Source: Lederbergia citri
GTDB lineage: Bacteria; Bacillota; Bacilli; Bacillales; Bacillaceae_C
DNA: 64,000 nt
Assembly: GCF_018343625.1 (NCBI RefSeq)
Contig: NZ_JAGYPG010000001.1
Coordinates: 354,342-418,341 of the forward strand
Direction: 5' to 3'
Shown: in pieces, positions 56,763 to 64,000 of the stretch
Numbering within the stretch: the stretch's first letter is position 1
Layout of the letters: each line of letters begins with the position of its first letter
The notes under the pieces: generated by a model
Database searches by the model: none
What the model was told of the DNA's origin: nothing
What the model saw: only the letters and a program-made list of their open reading frames with translations
Position numbers and translations under genes: made by a program

Positions 56763-58676
56763 TTGAAACGAGTTTCGACTGTTACCGTAAGAAAAAGACT
56801 ATCGTTCATTCTAGCAGCAGGTTTATTCGTCTTTTTTATCATTGATGTACGATTAGGCTATGTTCAATTTGGAATGAGTAGTGTGTTAACAGAGAGAGCA
56901 AGAGATTCCTGGAGCCGAAATATTCCTTTTGAGCCTGAACGCGGTAAAATCGTGGATCGTAGTGGAGTACCAATAGCAACTAATCAAAGTGCACCGACCG
57001 TTTTTGTCATTCCAAGGCAAATTGAAGATCCTGCTAAAGCTGCGGAAAAACTTGCAGCCGCTCTGAACATGTCCAAGGAAAAATTATATAAACAAATGGT
57101 AAAAAATTCATCGATCGAAAGAATACGGGAAGGAAGAAAAATCTCTTTTGAAAAAGCAATGGAAATACGTGAATTAAATATTAAAGGTGTTTATATTGCG
57201 GAAGATTCAAAACGATATTATCCTTTCGGCAGTTATCTTTCACATGTCCTTGGATTTACTGGAATAGATAATCAAGGCTTGATGGGACTAGAACTATACT
57301 ATGATAAAGAATTAAGCGGGAAGAAAGGTTCAGTACAATTTTTCTCAGATGCAAAAGGAAGAAGGATGCCTGATATGTCTGATGAATATGATCCTCCTGT
57401 TGATGGATATGACTTGAAGTTGACAATAGACACAAAAATTCAATCTATTATCGAACGAGAATTAGATAATGCCGAAGCGTTATATAATCCAGACGGGATT
57501 GTTACAATCGCGATGGATCCAAAAACTGGTGAAATATTAGCCATGTCTAGTAGACCATCTTTTAACCCAGCAGATTTCAGGGAAGTTCCTCAAGAAGTAT
57601 ATAATCGTAATTTACCGATATGGAGCACATATGAACCTGGTTCTACTTTTAAAATCATTACGCTTGCAGCAGCTTTAGAAGAGGGAAAAGTGGATCTTGA
57701 GCATGATCATTTTCATGATCCCGGATTTGCAAAAGTTGGTGGAGCCACATTAAAATGCTGGAAAAGAGGAGGGCATGGGAGCCAATCATTTCTTGAGGTC
57801 GTAGAAAATTCCTGCAACCCTGGTTTTGTTGAGCTTGGAAATAGGCTTGGTAAAGAGAAGTTATTTCAATACATCCGAAATTTTGGATTCGGTCAGAAAA
57901 CAGGAATCGATCTAGCAGGTGAAGGTACTGGAATCCTATTTAAAATGGCTCAAGTTGGCCCGGTTGAACAAGCAACAACGGCATTTGGGCAAGGGGTTTC
58001 CGTTACCCCTATCCAACAAGTTTCAGCTGTAGCAGCAGCAGTAAATGGGGGGATATTGTATCAGCCCTATATTGCAAAAGAATTGATTGATCCGATTACA
58101 GGAGAAGTAGTCATGAGAAAGACTCCTGTCGCAAAAAGGAGAGTGATATCTGAATCAACTTCCAAAGAAATACGCCATGCTCTCGAAAGTGTCGTAGCCC
58201 AAGGTACTGGTGGAAATGCCTTTATTGATTCGTATCGGGTAGGGGGGAAAACAGGGACTGCGCAAAAGGCAAAGGATGGAAGATATTTGGAAAATAATCA
58301 TATCGTATCATTTATTGGCTTTGCACCTGCAGATGATCCTCAAATCGTTGTGTACACAGCTGTTGATAATCCAAAAGGAACCATTCAATTTGGAGGAACA
58401 GTTGCAGCGCCGATCGTTGGAAAAATCATGGAAGATTCTTTAAGGGCGATGGGAGTTAAGCCGCGAAAAAACCAAATTGAAAAAGAGAAAAAATGGAACG
58501 ATCCCGTAATGATAAGTGTTCCTGATTTAAAAGGGATGACGATTAAAGAAATTCAGCAGCAAATGTATAACTTAAAGCTAAATGTCAGTGGCGAAGGGGC
58601 GGAAGTAGTCCAACAAGTTCCAGAACCTGGTGTTAAAGTTGCAGAAGGATCTGTAGTCCGAATATACATGAAATAG
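56763..58676 (+). CDS. spoVD: Spore cortex transpeptidase SpoVD
   Basis: 637 residues. One membrane helix (about 12-30), dimerisation domain, transpeptidase domain with S294-TF-K297, S350-C351-N352 and K496-T-G498, and one PASTA domain (about 580-637). The pair C332 and C351 matches the redox-controlled disulfide of B. subtilis SpoVD, which is reduced by StoA. It works with SpoVE in spore cortex synthesis. TTG start with GAGGGGG upstream. CATAAGTT at 56723 is a possible sigma-E -10. Confidence 0.94.
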   Translation: MKRVSTVTVRKRLSFILAAGLFVFFIIDVRLGYVQFGMSSVLTERARDSWSRNIPFEPERGKIVDRSGVPIATNQSAPTVFVIPRQIEDPAKAAEKLAAALNMSKEKLYKQMVKNSSIERIREGRKISFEKAMEIRELNIKGVYIAEDSKRYYPFGSYLSHVLGFTGIDNQGLMGLELYYDKELSGKKGSVQFFSDAKGRRMPDMSDEYDPPVDGYDLKLTIDTKIQSIIERELDNAEALYNPDGIVTIAMDPKTGEILAMSSRPSFNPADFREVPQEVYNRNLPIWSTYEPGSTFKIITLAAALEEGKVDLEHDHFHDPGFAKVGGATLKCWKRGGHGSQSFLEVVENSCNPGFVELGNRLGKEKLFQYIRNFGFGQKTGIDLAGEGTGILFKMAQVGPVEQATTAFGQGVSVTPIQQVSAVAAAVNGGILYQPYIAKELIDPITGEVVMRKTPVAKRRVISESTSKEIRHALESVVAQGTGGNAFIDSYRVGGKTGTAQKAKDGRYLENNHIVSFIGFAPADDPQIVVYTAVDNPKGTIQFGGTVAAPIVGKIMEDSLRAMGVKPRKNQIEKEKKWNDPVMISVPDLKGMTIKEIQQQMYNLKLNVSGEGAEVVQQVPEPGVKVAEGSVVRIYMK

Positions 58677-58685
58677 CTTCTGGAA

Positions 58686-58715
58686 GGCGGCATGAGTCTA
58701 TCATCGCCGCCTATT
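58686..58715 (+). terminator. Hairpin after spoVD
   Basis: GGCGGCATGA (58686-58695) pairs with TCATCGCCGCC (58701-58711) with one bulged base. No T run, so termination may be weak. Confidence 0.5.
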
Positions 58716-58848
58716 GTATGAAAAATTGATAAAAAGTTTAAAACGATGATAGCTTCAGTTACAATAATTTTGTAGAATAGAAAAGAATGCTTTTATTGTA
58801 GTAAACGTGTCTTCTCTAAATTTGATACGTTGAAAGGACTGAACAAGA

Positions 58849-60300
58849 ATGAACCTACATACACTTTTACAATCGATTCCTTTTATAAAGATGCCAGAAC
58901 ATAATCCGGAAGTCACCAATATTGTCAATAACCATAGAAAGGTAGAGCCTGGGAGCTTATTTATTTGTATTACCGGACATGTTTTTGATGGTCACAATTT
59001 TGCGAAAGAAGCAGTTGATCATGGTGCAGTAGCTATACTGGCAGAGAGAAAGTTGGATCTGGGAGTTCCGGTCATTGTTGTAAAAGATACGACAAGGGCG
59101 ATGGCAATACTTGCTGATGCATTTTATGGGCATCCTACTCAAAATTTACACTTAATTGGTATTACTGGCACAAACGGAAAGACTACGACAAGTCATTTAA
59201 TTGAAGCCATATTTAGAGAATATAAAAAGGTAACTGGATTAATTGGGACTATTTATATGAAAATCGGTGATCGGACAATAGAGACTAAAAACACTACTCC
59301 AGATAGTCTAGTTCTTCAGTCGGTTTTTCATGAAATGGTAAATGAAAAGGTAGATACTGCTATTATGGAAGTTTCCTCTCATGCTTTAGTGCAAGGGAGA
59401 GTTAATGGTTGTGATTATGATGTTGCGGTTTTTACAAACTTAACACAAGATCATCTAGACTATCATCATACAATGGAGGAGTATAGACTCGCTAAAAGTC
59501 TTTTATTTTCAAAGCTGGGAAACTCTTATCATAAAAATAAGAAGTTTGCCGTATTAAATGCAGACGATAAGGCAACTAAAAAATTTATCGTTGAAACTTC
59601 TGCTCATGTTGTAACTTATGGAATTGATTCTCCGTCGGATTTTATGGCGAGTAATATTAATCTTGAAAATGGCGGCACAAGCTTTACGTTGCATACTCCT
59701 GAAGGGAATATAGACATTACACTTAAATTGATGGGAAGGTTTAATATATATAATGCTCTTGCTTCTATTGCAGCAGCATATGTGTCGAATATCCCTCTTG
59801 ACCTTATCGTTCAGGCTATAGAAAAGGCAACAGGGGTACCTGGAAGATTTGAATCAGTGAACGGGGGGCAAGATTTTTCCGTTATTGTTGATTATGCCCA
59901 TACGCCAGACAGTTTAGAAAATGTCCTCAAAACCATACAACAATTTGCTAAAAAACGGATATTCGCCATCGTAGGTTGTGGGGGAGACAGAGATCCTTCT
60001 AAGCGACCACTAATGGCTGAAATTGCTTGTAAGTATTCTACGAATGCAATTTTTACATCAGATAATCCAAGAAGTGAAAATCCTTTATCAATCTTAGCTG
60101 ATATGGAAAAAGGAGCATTTGGAAACTATCAAATCATTCCCGACCGTACAGAAGCCATTACCTCAGCTGTTCAAGCGGCAAGAAATGGTGATATAGTATT
60201 AATCGCGGGAAAAGGGCATGAAACATATCAAATTATTGGTGACCAAGTATTTGATTTTGACGACAGGCTTGTCGCAGTAAAAGCAATAAAGGAGCGGTAA
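58849..60300 (+). CDS. murE: UDP-MurNAc-tripeptide synthetase MurE (meso-DAP-adding)
   Basis: 483 residues with all three Mur ligase domains. UDP-substrate domain 1-95 (with [17 protein letters not shown]), ATP P-loop GTNGKTT starting G107, and the D405-NPR motif that selects meso-diaminopimelate. It adds the third stem-peptide residue. RBS GAAAGGA. Its TAA stop abuts the next gene and its last codons hold the ribosome site AAAGGAG for it. Confidence 0.96.
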   Translation: MNLHTLLQSIPFIKMPEHNPEVTNIVNNHRKVEPGSLFICITGHVFDGHNFAKEAVDHGAVAILAERKLDLGVPVIVVKDTTRAMAILADAFYGHPTQNLHLIGITGTNGKTTTSHLIEAIFREYKKVTGLIGTIYMKIGDRTIETKNTTPDSLVLQSVFHEMVNEKVDTAIMEVSSHALVQGRVNGCDYDVAVFTNLTQDHLDYHHTMEEYRLAKSLLFSKLGNSYHKNKKFAVLNADDKATKKFIVETSAHVVTYGIDSPSDFMASNINLENGGTSFTLHTPEGNIDITLKLMGRFNIYNALASIAAAYVSNIPLDLIVQAIEKATGVPGRFESVNGGQDFSVIVDYAHTPDSLENVLKTIQQFAKKRIFAIVGCGGDRDPSKRPLMAEIACKYSTNAIFTSDNPRSENPLSILADMEKGAFGNYQIIPDRTEAITSAVQAARNGDIVLIAGKGHETYQIIGDQVFDFDDRLVAVKAIKER

Positions 60301-60303
60301 TTG

Positions 60304-60738
60304 ATGCTCACGTATAGTGATGTAGTGACGCTTTATCCCGATACTAGAGGAGTTAAAGTAAATACATTGGTATACAGTTGTTTAACTTTTGACAGCTCTT
60401 TTAACCAACCAAAAGGGTTGTTTATTGGTTCACAAAGAGATTGTGATCTTTTAAAAGCGATTGGAAATGGGGCTATTTCGGTAATATGGCCAAAAAACAT
60501 ACCAATACCTGCTTATACACCTAATGATTTTCCAGTTATATTTGTGGACGATTCAATAGAAGCAATGGTAAAGCTTGTCCACAAATATACAGAAAAAATT
60601 ACTTTGAAAAAACGTGGAGACGCAACAAAAATGATATTTTCTAGTCAAGAATTACAAAAAGACAGTATGTATTATGAGATTTATTGCTTATTAAATGGTT
60701 ATAAAGATAGTACGGAAATGAGGAATGAGGGGCAATGA
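60304..60738 (+). CDS. Orphan Mur-ligase N-terminal domain (MurF-like), no catalytic domains
   Basis: 144 residues from ATG 60304, or 145 from TTG 60301, after AAAGGAG. Residues 20-98 follow the UDP-substrate domain of MurE/Mur[20 protein letters not shown], an [11 protein letters not shown] helix-strand, and [19 protein letters not shown]. The usual DSR or DTR reads DSS. There is no GTNGKT loop and no central or C-terminal domain; after residue 100 the sequence is unrelated and helical. It lies between murE and mraY, where proteobacteria keep full murF, and overlaps mraY. Either a decayed murF kept as an ORF or a non-catalytic partner of the Mur enzymes. Confidence 0.7.
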   Translation: MLTYSDVVTLYPDTRGVKVNTLVYSCLTFDSSFNQPKGLFIGSQRDCDLLKAIGNGAISVIWPKNIPIPAYTPNDFPVIFVDDSIEAMVKLVHKYTEKITLKKRGDATKMIFSSQELQKDSMYYEIYCLLNGYKDSTEMRNEGQ

Positions 60739-61709
60739 TGGAAAAAGTTATTTTATTTGCACTATTAATGGCATTTTTGATTACTGTTTTACTTTCCCCT
60801 CTCTTTATACCATTTCTTAGAAGGCTAAAGTTTGGTCAAAGCATTCGTATCGAGGGTCCTCAATCTCATCAAAAAAAGAGTGGGACACCGACAATGGGCG
60901 GCATACTTATAGTTTTATCCGTCATTATTACTACGCTCGTGATGATGTGGAAATACTCAGAGCCAAGTTTTGAAATTTATTTACTTTTATTCGTTTTAAT
61001 TGGGTATGGTTTACTAGGTTTTCTAGATGATTTTATTAAAATTGCCCTTAAGCGCAATCTTGGATTGACATCAAAGCAAAAACTACTAGGACAAATTGTA
61101 ATAGCAGTTGTTTTTTATATTGTTCTAAAAATCAATGATTTCTCTACGGCCATTTCCATCCCTTTTACTGATTTTCAATTGGAATTAGGTTGGATTTACC
61201 CATTATTTATTATTTTTTGGTTAGTTGGATTTTCAAATGCAGTTAATTTAACGGATGGACTTGATGGATTACTTTCAGGTACGGCTGCCATTGCTTTTGG
61301 TGCTTTTGCTATTTTAGCTTGGAGTGGGTCTCAATATGATATTTCTGTATTTGCTGTCTCAGTAGTAGGAGCAGTTTTAGGTTTTCTTGTTTTTAATGCT
61401 CATCCTGCAAAAGTGTTTATGGGTGATACTGGCTCCCTCGCTCTTGGAGGAGCTATAGCTGCGATTGCTATATTATTAAAAATGGAATTAATCCTTATTA
61501 TTATTGGCGGAGTATTTGTTATTGAAACGTTATCAGTTATTTTACAAGTAGCTTCGTTTAAAACTACGGGTAAACGTATTTTTAAAATGAGTCCATTGCA
61601 TCACCATTATGAGCTTTCTGGCTGGTCAGAATGGCGAGTAGTTGTAACTTTTTGGACAGTAGGTCTACTTTGTTCAATTTTAGGAATATATATTGAGGTG
61701 TGGATGTAG
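60735..61709 (+). CDS. mraY: Phospho-MurNAc-pentapeptide transferase MraY
   Basis: 324 residues, ten membrane helices. Makes lipid I from UDP-MurNAc-pentapeptide and undecaprenyl phosphate. Seen: the DD pair in [28 protein letters not shown] and the HHH motif in SPLHHHYEL. The first ATG overlaps the preceding stop; the second ATG at 60738 fits the GAGGGG site better. Translational coupling either way. Confidence 0.96.
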   Translation: MMEKVILFALLMAFLITVLLSPLFIPFLRRLKFGQSIRIEGPQSHQKKSGTPTMGGILIVLSVIITTLVMMWKYSEPSFEIYLLLFVLIGYGLLGFLDDFIKIALKRNLGLTSKQKLLGQIVIAVVFYIVLKINDFSTAISIPFTDFQLELGWIYPLFIIFWLVGFSNAVNLTDGLDGLLSGTAAIAFGAFAILAWSGSQYDISVFAVSVVGAVLGFLVFNAHPAKVFMGDTGSLALGGAIAAIAILLKMELILIIIGGVFVIETLSVILQVASFKTTGKRIFKMSPLHHHYELSGWSEWRVVVTFWTVGLLCSILGIYIEVWM

Positions 61710-61710
61710 C

Positions 61711-63072
61711 ATGTTAAATGTAAATGATTACCATTATAAAAAAATACTCGTCCTCGGTCTTGCGAAAAGTGGAGTTGTCGCTGCATCACTTCTTCATCAA
61801 TTAGGTGCCTTTGTGACCGTTAATGATTATAAACCATTTGAGGAGAATCCTGATGCTCAAGGTCTTTTAGAGCAAGGGATAAAAGTAGTTTGCGGGAGTC
61901 ATCCTGTCGAACTTCTTGATGAAGGATTTGAATTGATTGTTAAAAACCCAGGTATCCCTTATTCTAATCCACTCGTTCAAGGAGCAGTAGAACTTGGGAT
62001 TCCTATCATTACAGAAGTTGAACTGGCTTATCAAATCTCAGAAGCAGATATTATAGGAATTACAGGAACGAATGGTAAAACAACTACAACGACATTAATT
62101 TATGAAATGTTAGATAAAGCTAGTCGCAATCCTTTAATTGCTGGAAATATTGGTACCGTAGCTTCTGAAGTTGCACAAAAAGCAACTTCAGAAAACACAA
62201 TGGTCGTTGAATTATCTTCATTCCAATTAATGGGTATAAGAACATTTAGGCCACATATTGCTATTGTGACAAATTTATATGAGGCGCATCTCGATTATCA
62301 TGATAGTTGGGAAGAATATGCGAATGCGAAAATGAATATTACGAAGAATCAACTCGAAAGTGATTATGTTATCGTTAATGCCGATCAAAAAGAATTAATG
62401 GATTTAATTAGCTTTACGAAAGCAAAAATTATTCCTTTTTCAACAAAGGAATTCATTCAAGACGGAGCTTCGATTAGAAACGGTATGCTCACATTTATGG
62501 GAGAGGATATTATTAGCTTGGATGAAATTGTTTTGCCCGGTGCCCATAATTTAGAAAATATTTTATCAGCCGCAGCAGCGGTCAAATTAATGGGAGTCGA
62601 TAATGAGGCCATTCGAAAAGTTCTCACTTCTTTTACAGGTGTAAAACATAGGACCCAATTCGTTGAAGAAATCAACGGAAGAAAATTTTATAATGATTCG
62701 AAAGCGACGAATATCCTTGCTGCATCAAGTGCCTTAAATGCTTTTGATGAGCCGATCATTCTCCTTGCAGGTGGACTTGACCGCGGAAATTCGTTTGATG
62801 ACTTAATTCCTTCATTGAAAGGAGTAAAGGCTCTCGTTTTATTCGGAGAAACAGCTAAAAAAATTGAAAAAGCCGGAACTGAGGCAGGAATACAAACAAT
62901 CCTTCATGTCAACAATGTAGAGGATGCAGTACCTGCCGCGTATGAAATATCTAATGCAGGAGATGTTATTTTACTTTCCCCTGCGTGTGCAAGCTGGGAT
63001 CAATATAGAACATTTGAAGTTCGCGGTGATATTTTCATCGAGGCAGTGCATAAACTTAAAAAGAGCAGTTAA
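61711..63072 (+). CDS. murD: UDP-MurNAc-alanine D-glutamate ligase MurD
   Basis: 453 residues from ATG 61711, one base after the mraY stop; an in-frame start inside mraY is not needed. Domains: Rossmann-like UDP domain (LVLGLAKSG), P-loop GTNGKTTTT starting G119, and C-terminal domain with YNDSKATNILA and AGGLDRG. Adds D-Glu in peptidoglycan precursor synthesis. RBS GAGGTG inside mraY. Confidence 0.95.
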   Translation: MLNVNDYHYKKILVLGLAKSGVVAASLLHQLGAFVTVNDYKPFEENPDAQGLLEQGIKVVCGSHPVELLDEGFELIVKNPGIPYSNPLVQGAVELGIPIITEVELAYQISEADIIGITGTNGKTTTTTLIYEMLDKASRNPLIAGNIGTVASEVAQKATSENTMVVELSSFQLMGIRTFRPHIAIVTNLYEAHLDYHDSWEEYANAKMNITKNQLESDYVIVNADQKELMDLISFTKAKIIPFSTKEFIQDGASIRNGMLTFMGEDIISLDEIVLPGAHNLENILSAAAAVKLMGVDNEAIRKVLTSFTGVKHRTQFVEEINGRKFYNDSKATNILAASSALNAFDEPIILLAGGLDRGNSFDDLIPSLKGVKALVLFGETAKKIEKAGTEAGIQTILHVNNVEDAVPAAYEISNAGDVILLSPACASWDQYRTFEVRGDIFIEAVHKLKKSS

Positions 63073-63154
63073 TTTGGAAATCCTTGCAACTTGGACAAAA
63101 CTAGTAGAAATGCCCAAATAACTCTCAAAAATTGAGTATGCAGAGGTGTTCAAG

Positions 63155-64000
63155 TTGCCCGTAAAAAAAACAGCTCCTGACTTTATATTGATTTTTGCGA
63201 CTCTATTACTATTGGCGATCGGTCTTATTATGGTTTATAGTGCAAGCGCCATATGGGCTAATTATAAATTTGCCGATTCTTTTTTCTTCGCTAAACGACA
63301 ACTTCTTTTTGCAAGCCTTGGTTTTGTGGCAATGTTCATAGTGATGAATTTAGACTATTGGATTATCAAAAAATGGGCCAAGCCATTATTGATCGTTTGT
63401 TTTGTTTTGTTGGTCGCGGTACTTATCCCAGGTATAGGAGTTGAACGGAATGGGTCTAGGAGTTGGATAGGGGTCGGAGCTTTTTCTATTCAGCCTTCTG
63501 AATTTATCAAATTAGCAATCATTGCTTTTTTAGCTAAGTTTCTTTCTGAACAACAACGTTATATCACGACGGTTAAAAAAGGTTTATTTCCTACATTAGG
63601 TTTAGTTTTTTTAGCTTTCGGCATGATTATGCTTCAGCCTGATTTAGGGACTGGAACAGTAATGGTCGGGACATGCGTTATTATGATATTTATTGCGGGT
63701 GCAAGAATTTCCCATTTTGTTATTCTCGGTATTTTGGGACTTGCAGGGTTTGTTGGACTCGTTGTGTCTGCACCATACAGAATTGCAAGAATCACATCAT
63801 TCCTTGATCCGTGGCAAGATCCTCAGAATACAGGATTTCAAATTATCCAGTCTTTATACGCAATTGGACCAGGTGGATTATTTGGTCTTGGTCTCGGAGA
63901 AAGCAGACAAAAATTCTTCTATTTGCCAGAACCTCAAACAGATTTTATTTTTGCCATTTTGGCGGAGGAACTTGGATTTATCGGAGGAAGTCTTGTTCTG
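63155..64000 (+). CDS. spoVE: Stage V sporulation SEDS protein SpoVE (cut by window end)
   Basis: The first 282 codons, open to the window end. TTG start with GAGGTG six bases upstream. SEDS features: IMVYSASAIWANYKF, SFFFAKRQLLF, NGSRSWIGVGAFSIQPSEF, QPDLGTGTVMVG, and PEPQTDFIFAI. It matches SpoVE by place after murD and by near identity of these segments to the B. subtilis protein. It polymerises glycan for spore cortex with SpoVD as partner. Confidence 0.94.
   Translation, partial: MPVKKTAPDFILIFATLLLLAIGLIMVYSASAIWANYKFADSFFFAKRQLLFASLGFVAMFIVMNLDYWIIKKWAKPLLIVCFVLLVAVLIPGIGVERNGSRSWIGVGAFSIQPSEFIKLAIIAFLAKFLSEQQRYITTVKKGLFPTLGLVFLAFGMIMLQPDLGTGTVMVGTCVIMIFIAGARISHFVILGILGLAGFVGLVVSAPYRIARITSFLDPWQDPQNTGFQIIQSLYAIGPGGLFGLGLGESRQKFFYLPEPQTDFIFAILAEELGFIGGSLVL

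Overview
The window is an A+T-rich stretch of chromosome from an aerobic, endospore-forming member of the Bacillaceae. The evidence is gene order and content: the ykzG/ykrA-pdh block, the yla block, ctaA-ctaB-ctaCDEFG, the ylb block and the mraZ-spoVE division cluster follow one another as in Bacillus subtilis. Bacillithiol synthesis (bshC), meso-diaminopimelate-type MurE (DNPR motif), and the sporulation genes spoVD, spoVE, ylbJ, gerR and ylaJ agree with this. I do not assign a species.

Layout. 1-3.5 kb: RNase J1 start and RNA polymerase epsilon subunit (leftward), an untracked 23-codon cationic micro-ORF, a HAD phosphatase, peptide deformylase and the YkyA lipoprotein. 3.9-8.8 kb: pyruvate dehydrogenase operon pdhABCD. 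8.9-13.7 kb: small membrane protein, polysaccharide deacetylase lipoprotein, arginine decarboxylase speA, yktA, ykzI, suhB, ylaF. 14-21 kb: typA, ylaH-ylaN and ftsW. 21.6-30.4 kb: heme A synthesis (ctaA, ctaB) and caa3 oxidase (ctaCDEF plus ctaG). 30.6-36.5 kb: AI-2E-type permease and ylbA-ylbG. 37-38.5 kb: an unrecognised protein flanked by repeats. 38.9-46.6 kb: rsmD, coaD, ylbJ, ylbK, tmcAL, ylbN-rpmF, gerR, ylbP. 47.5-52.4 kb: a biotin carrier/carboxyltransferase pair, panE, a DUF3397 protein and bshC. 52.5-64 kb: mraZ-rsmH-ftsL-pbpB-spoVD-murE-(orphan Mur N-domain gene)-mraY-murD-spoVE (cut by the window end).

How the genes work together: PDH supplies acetyl-CoA to respiration; CtaA and CtaB make heme A for the caa3 oxidase encoded next to them; the last block makes lipid-linked peptidoglycan precursor and the septal and spore-specific synthases that use it. 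Many intergenic gaps hold copies of two dispersed repeat families, one built from micro-hairpins, plus a MITE-like element and a TnpB relic.

Departures from the B. subtilis layout that deserve a look: a stand-alone MurF-like N-terminal domain gene translationally coupled between murE and mraY; the cationic micro-ORF ahead of rpoY-rnjA; a structured region before rsmD whose terminator points leftward; and no pycA, ylbL or yktB at their usual places. Homology calls are from memory of the families, not from a search.
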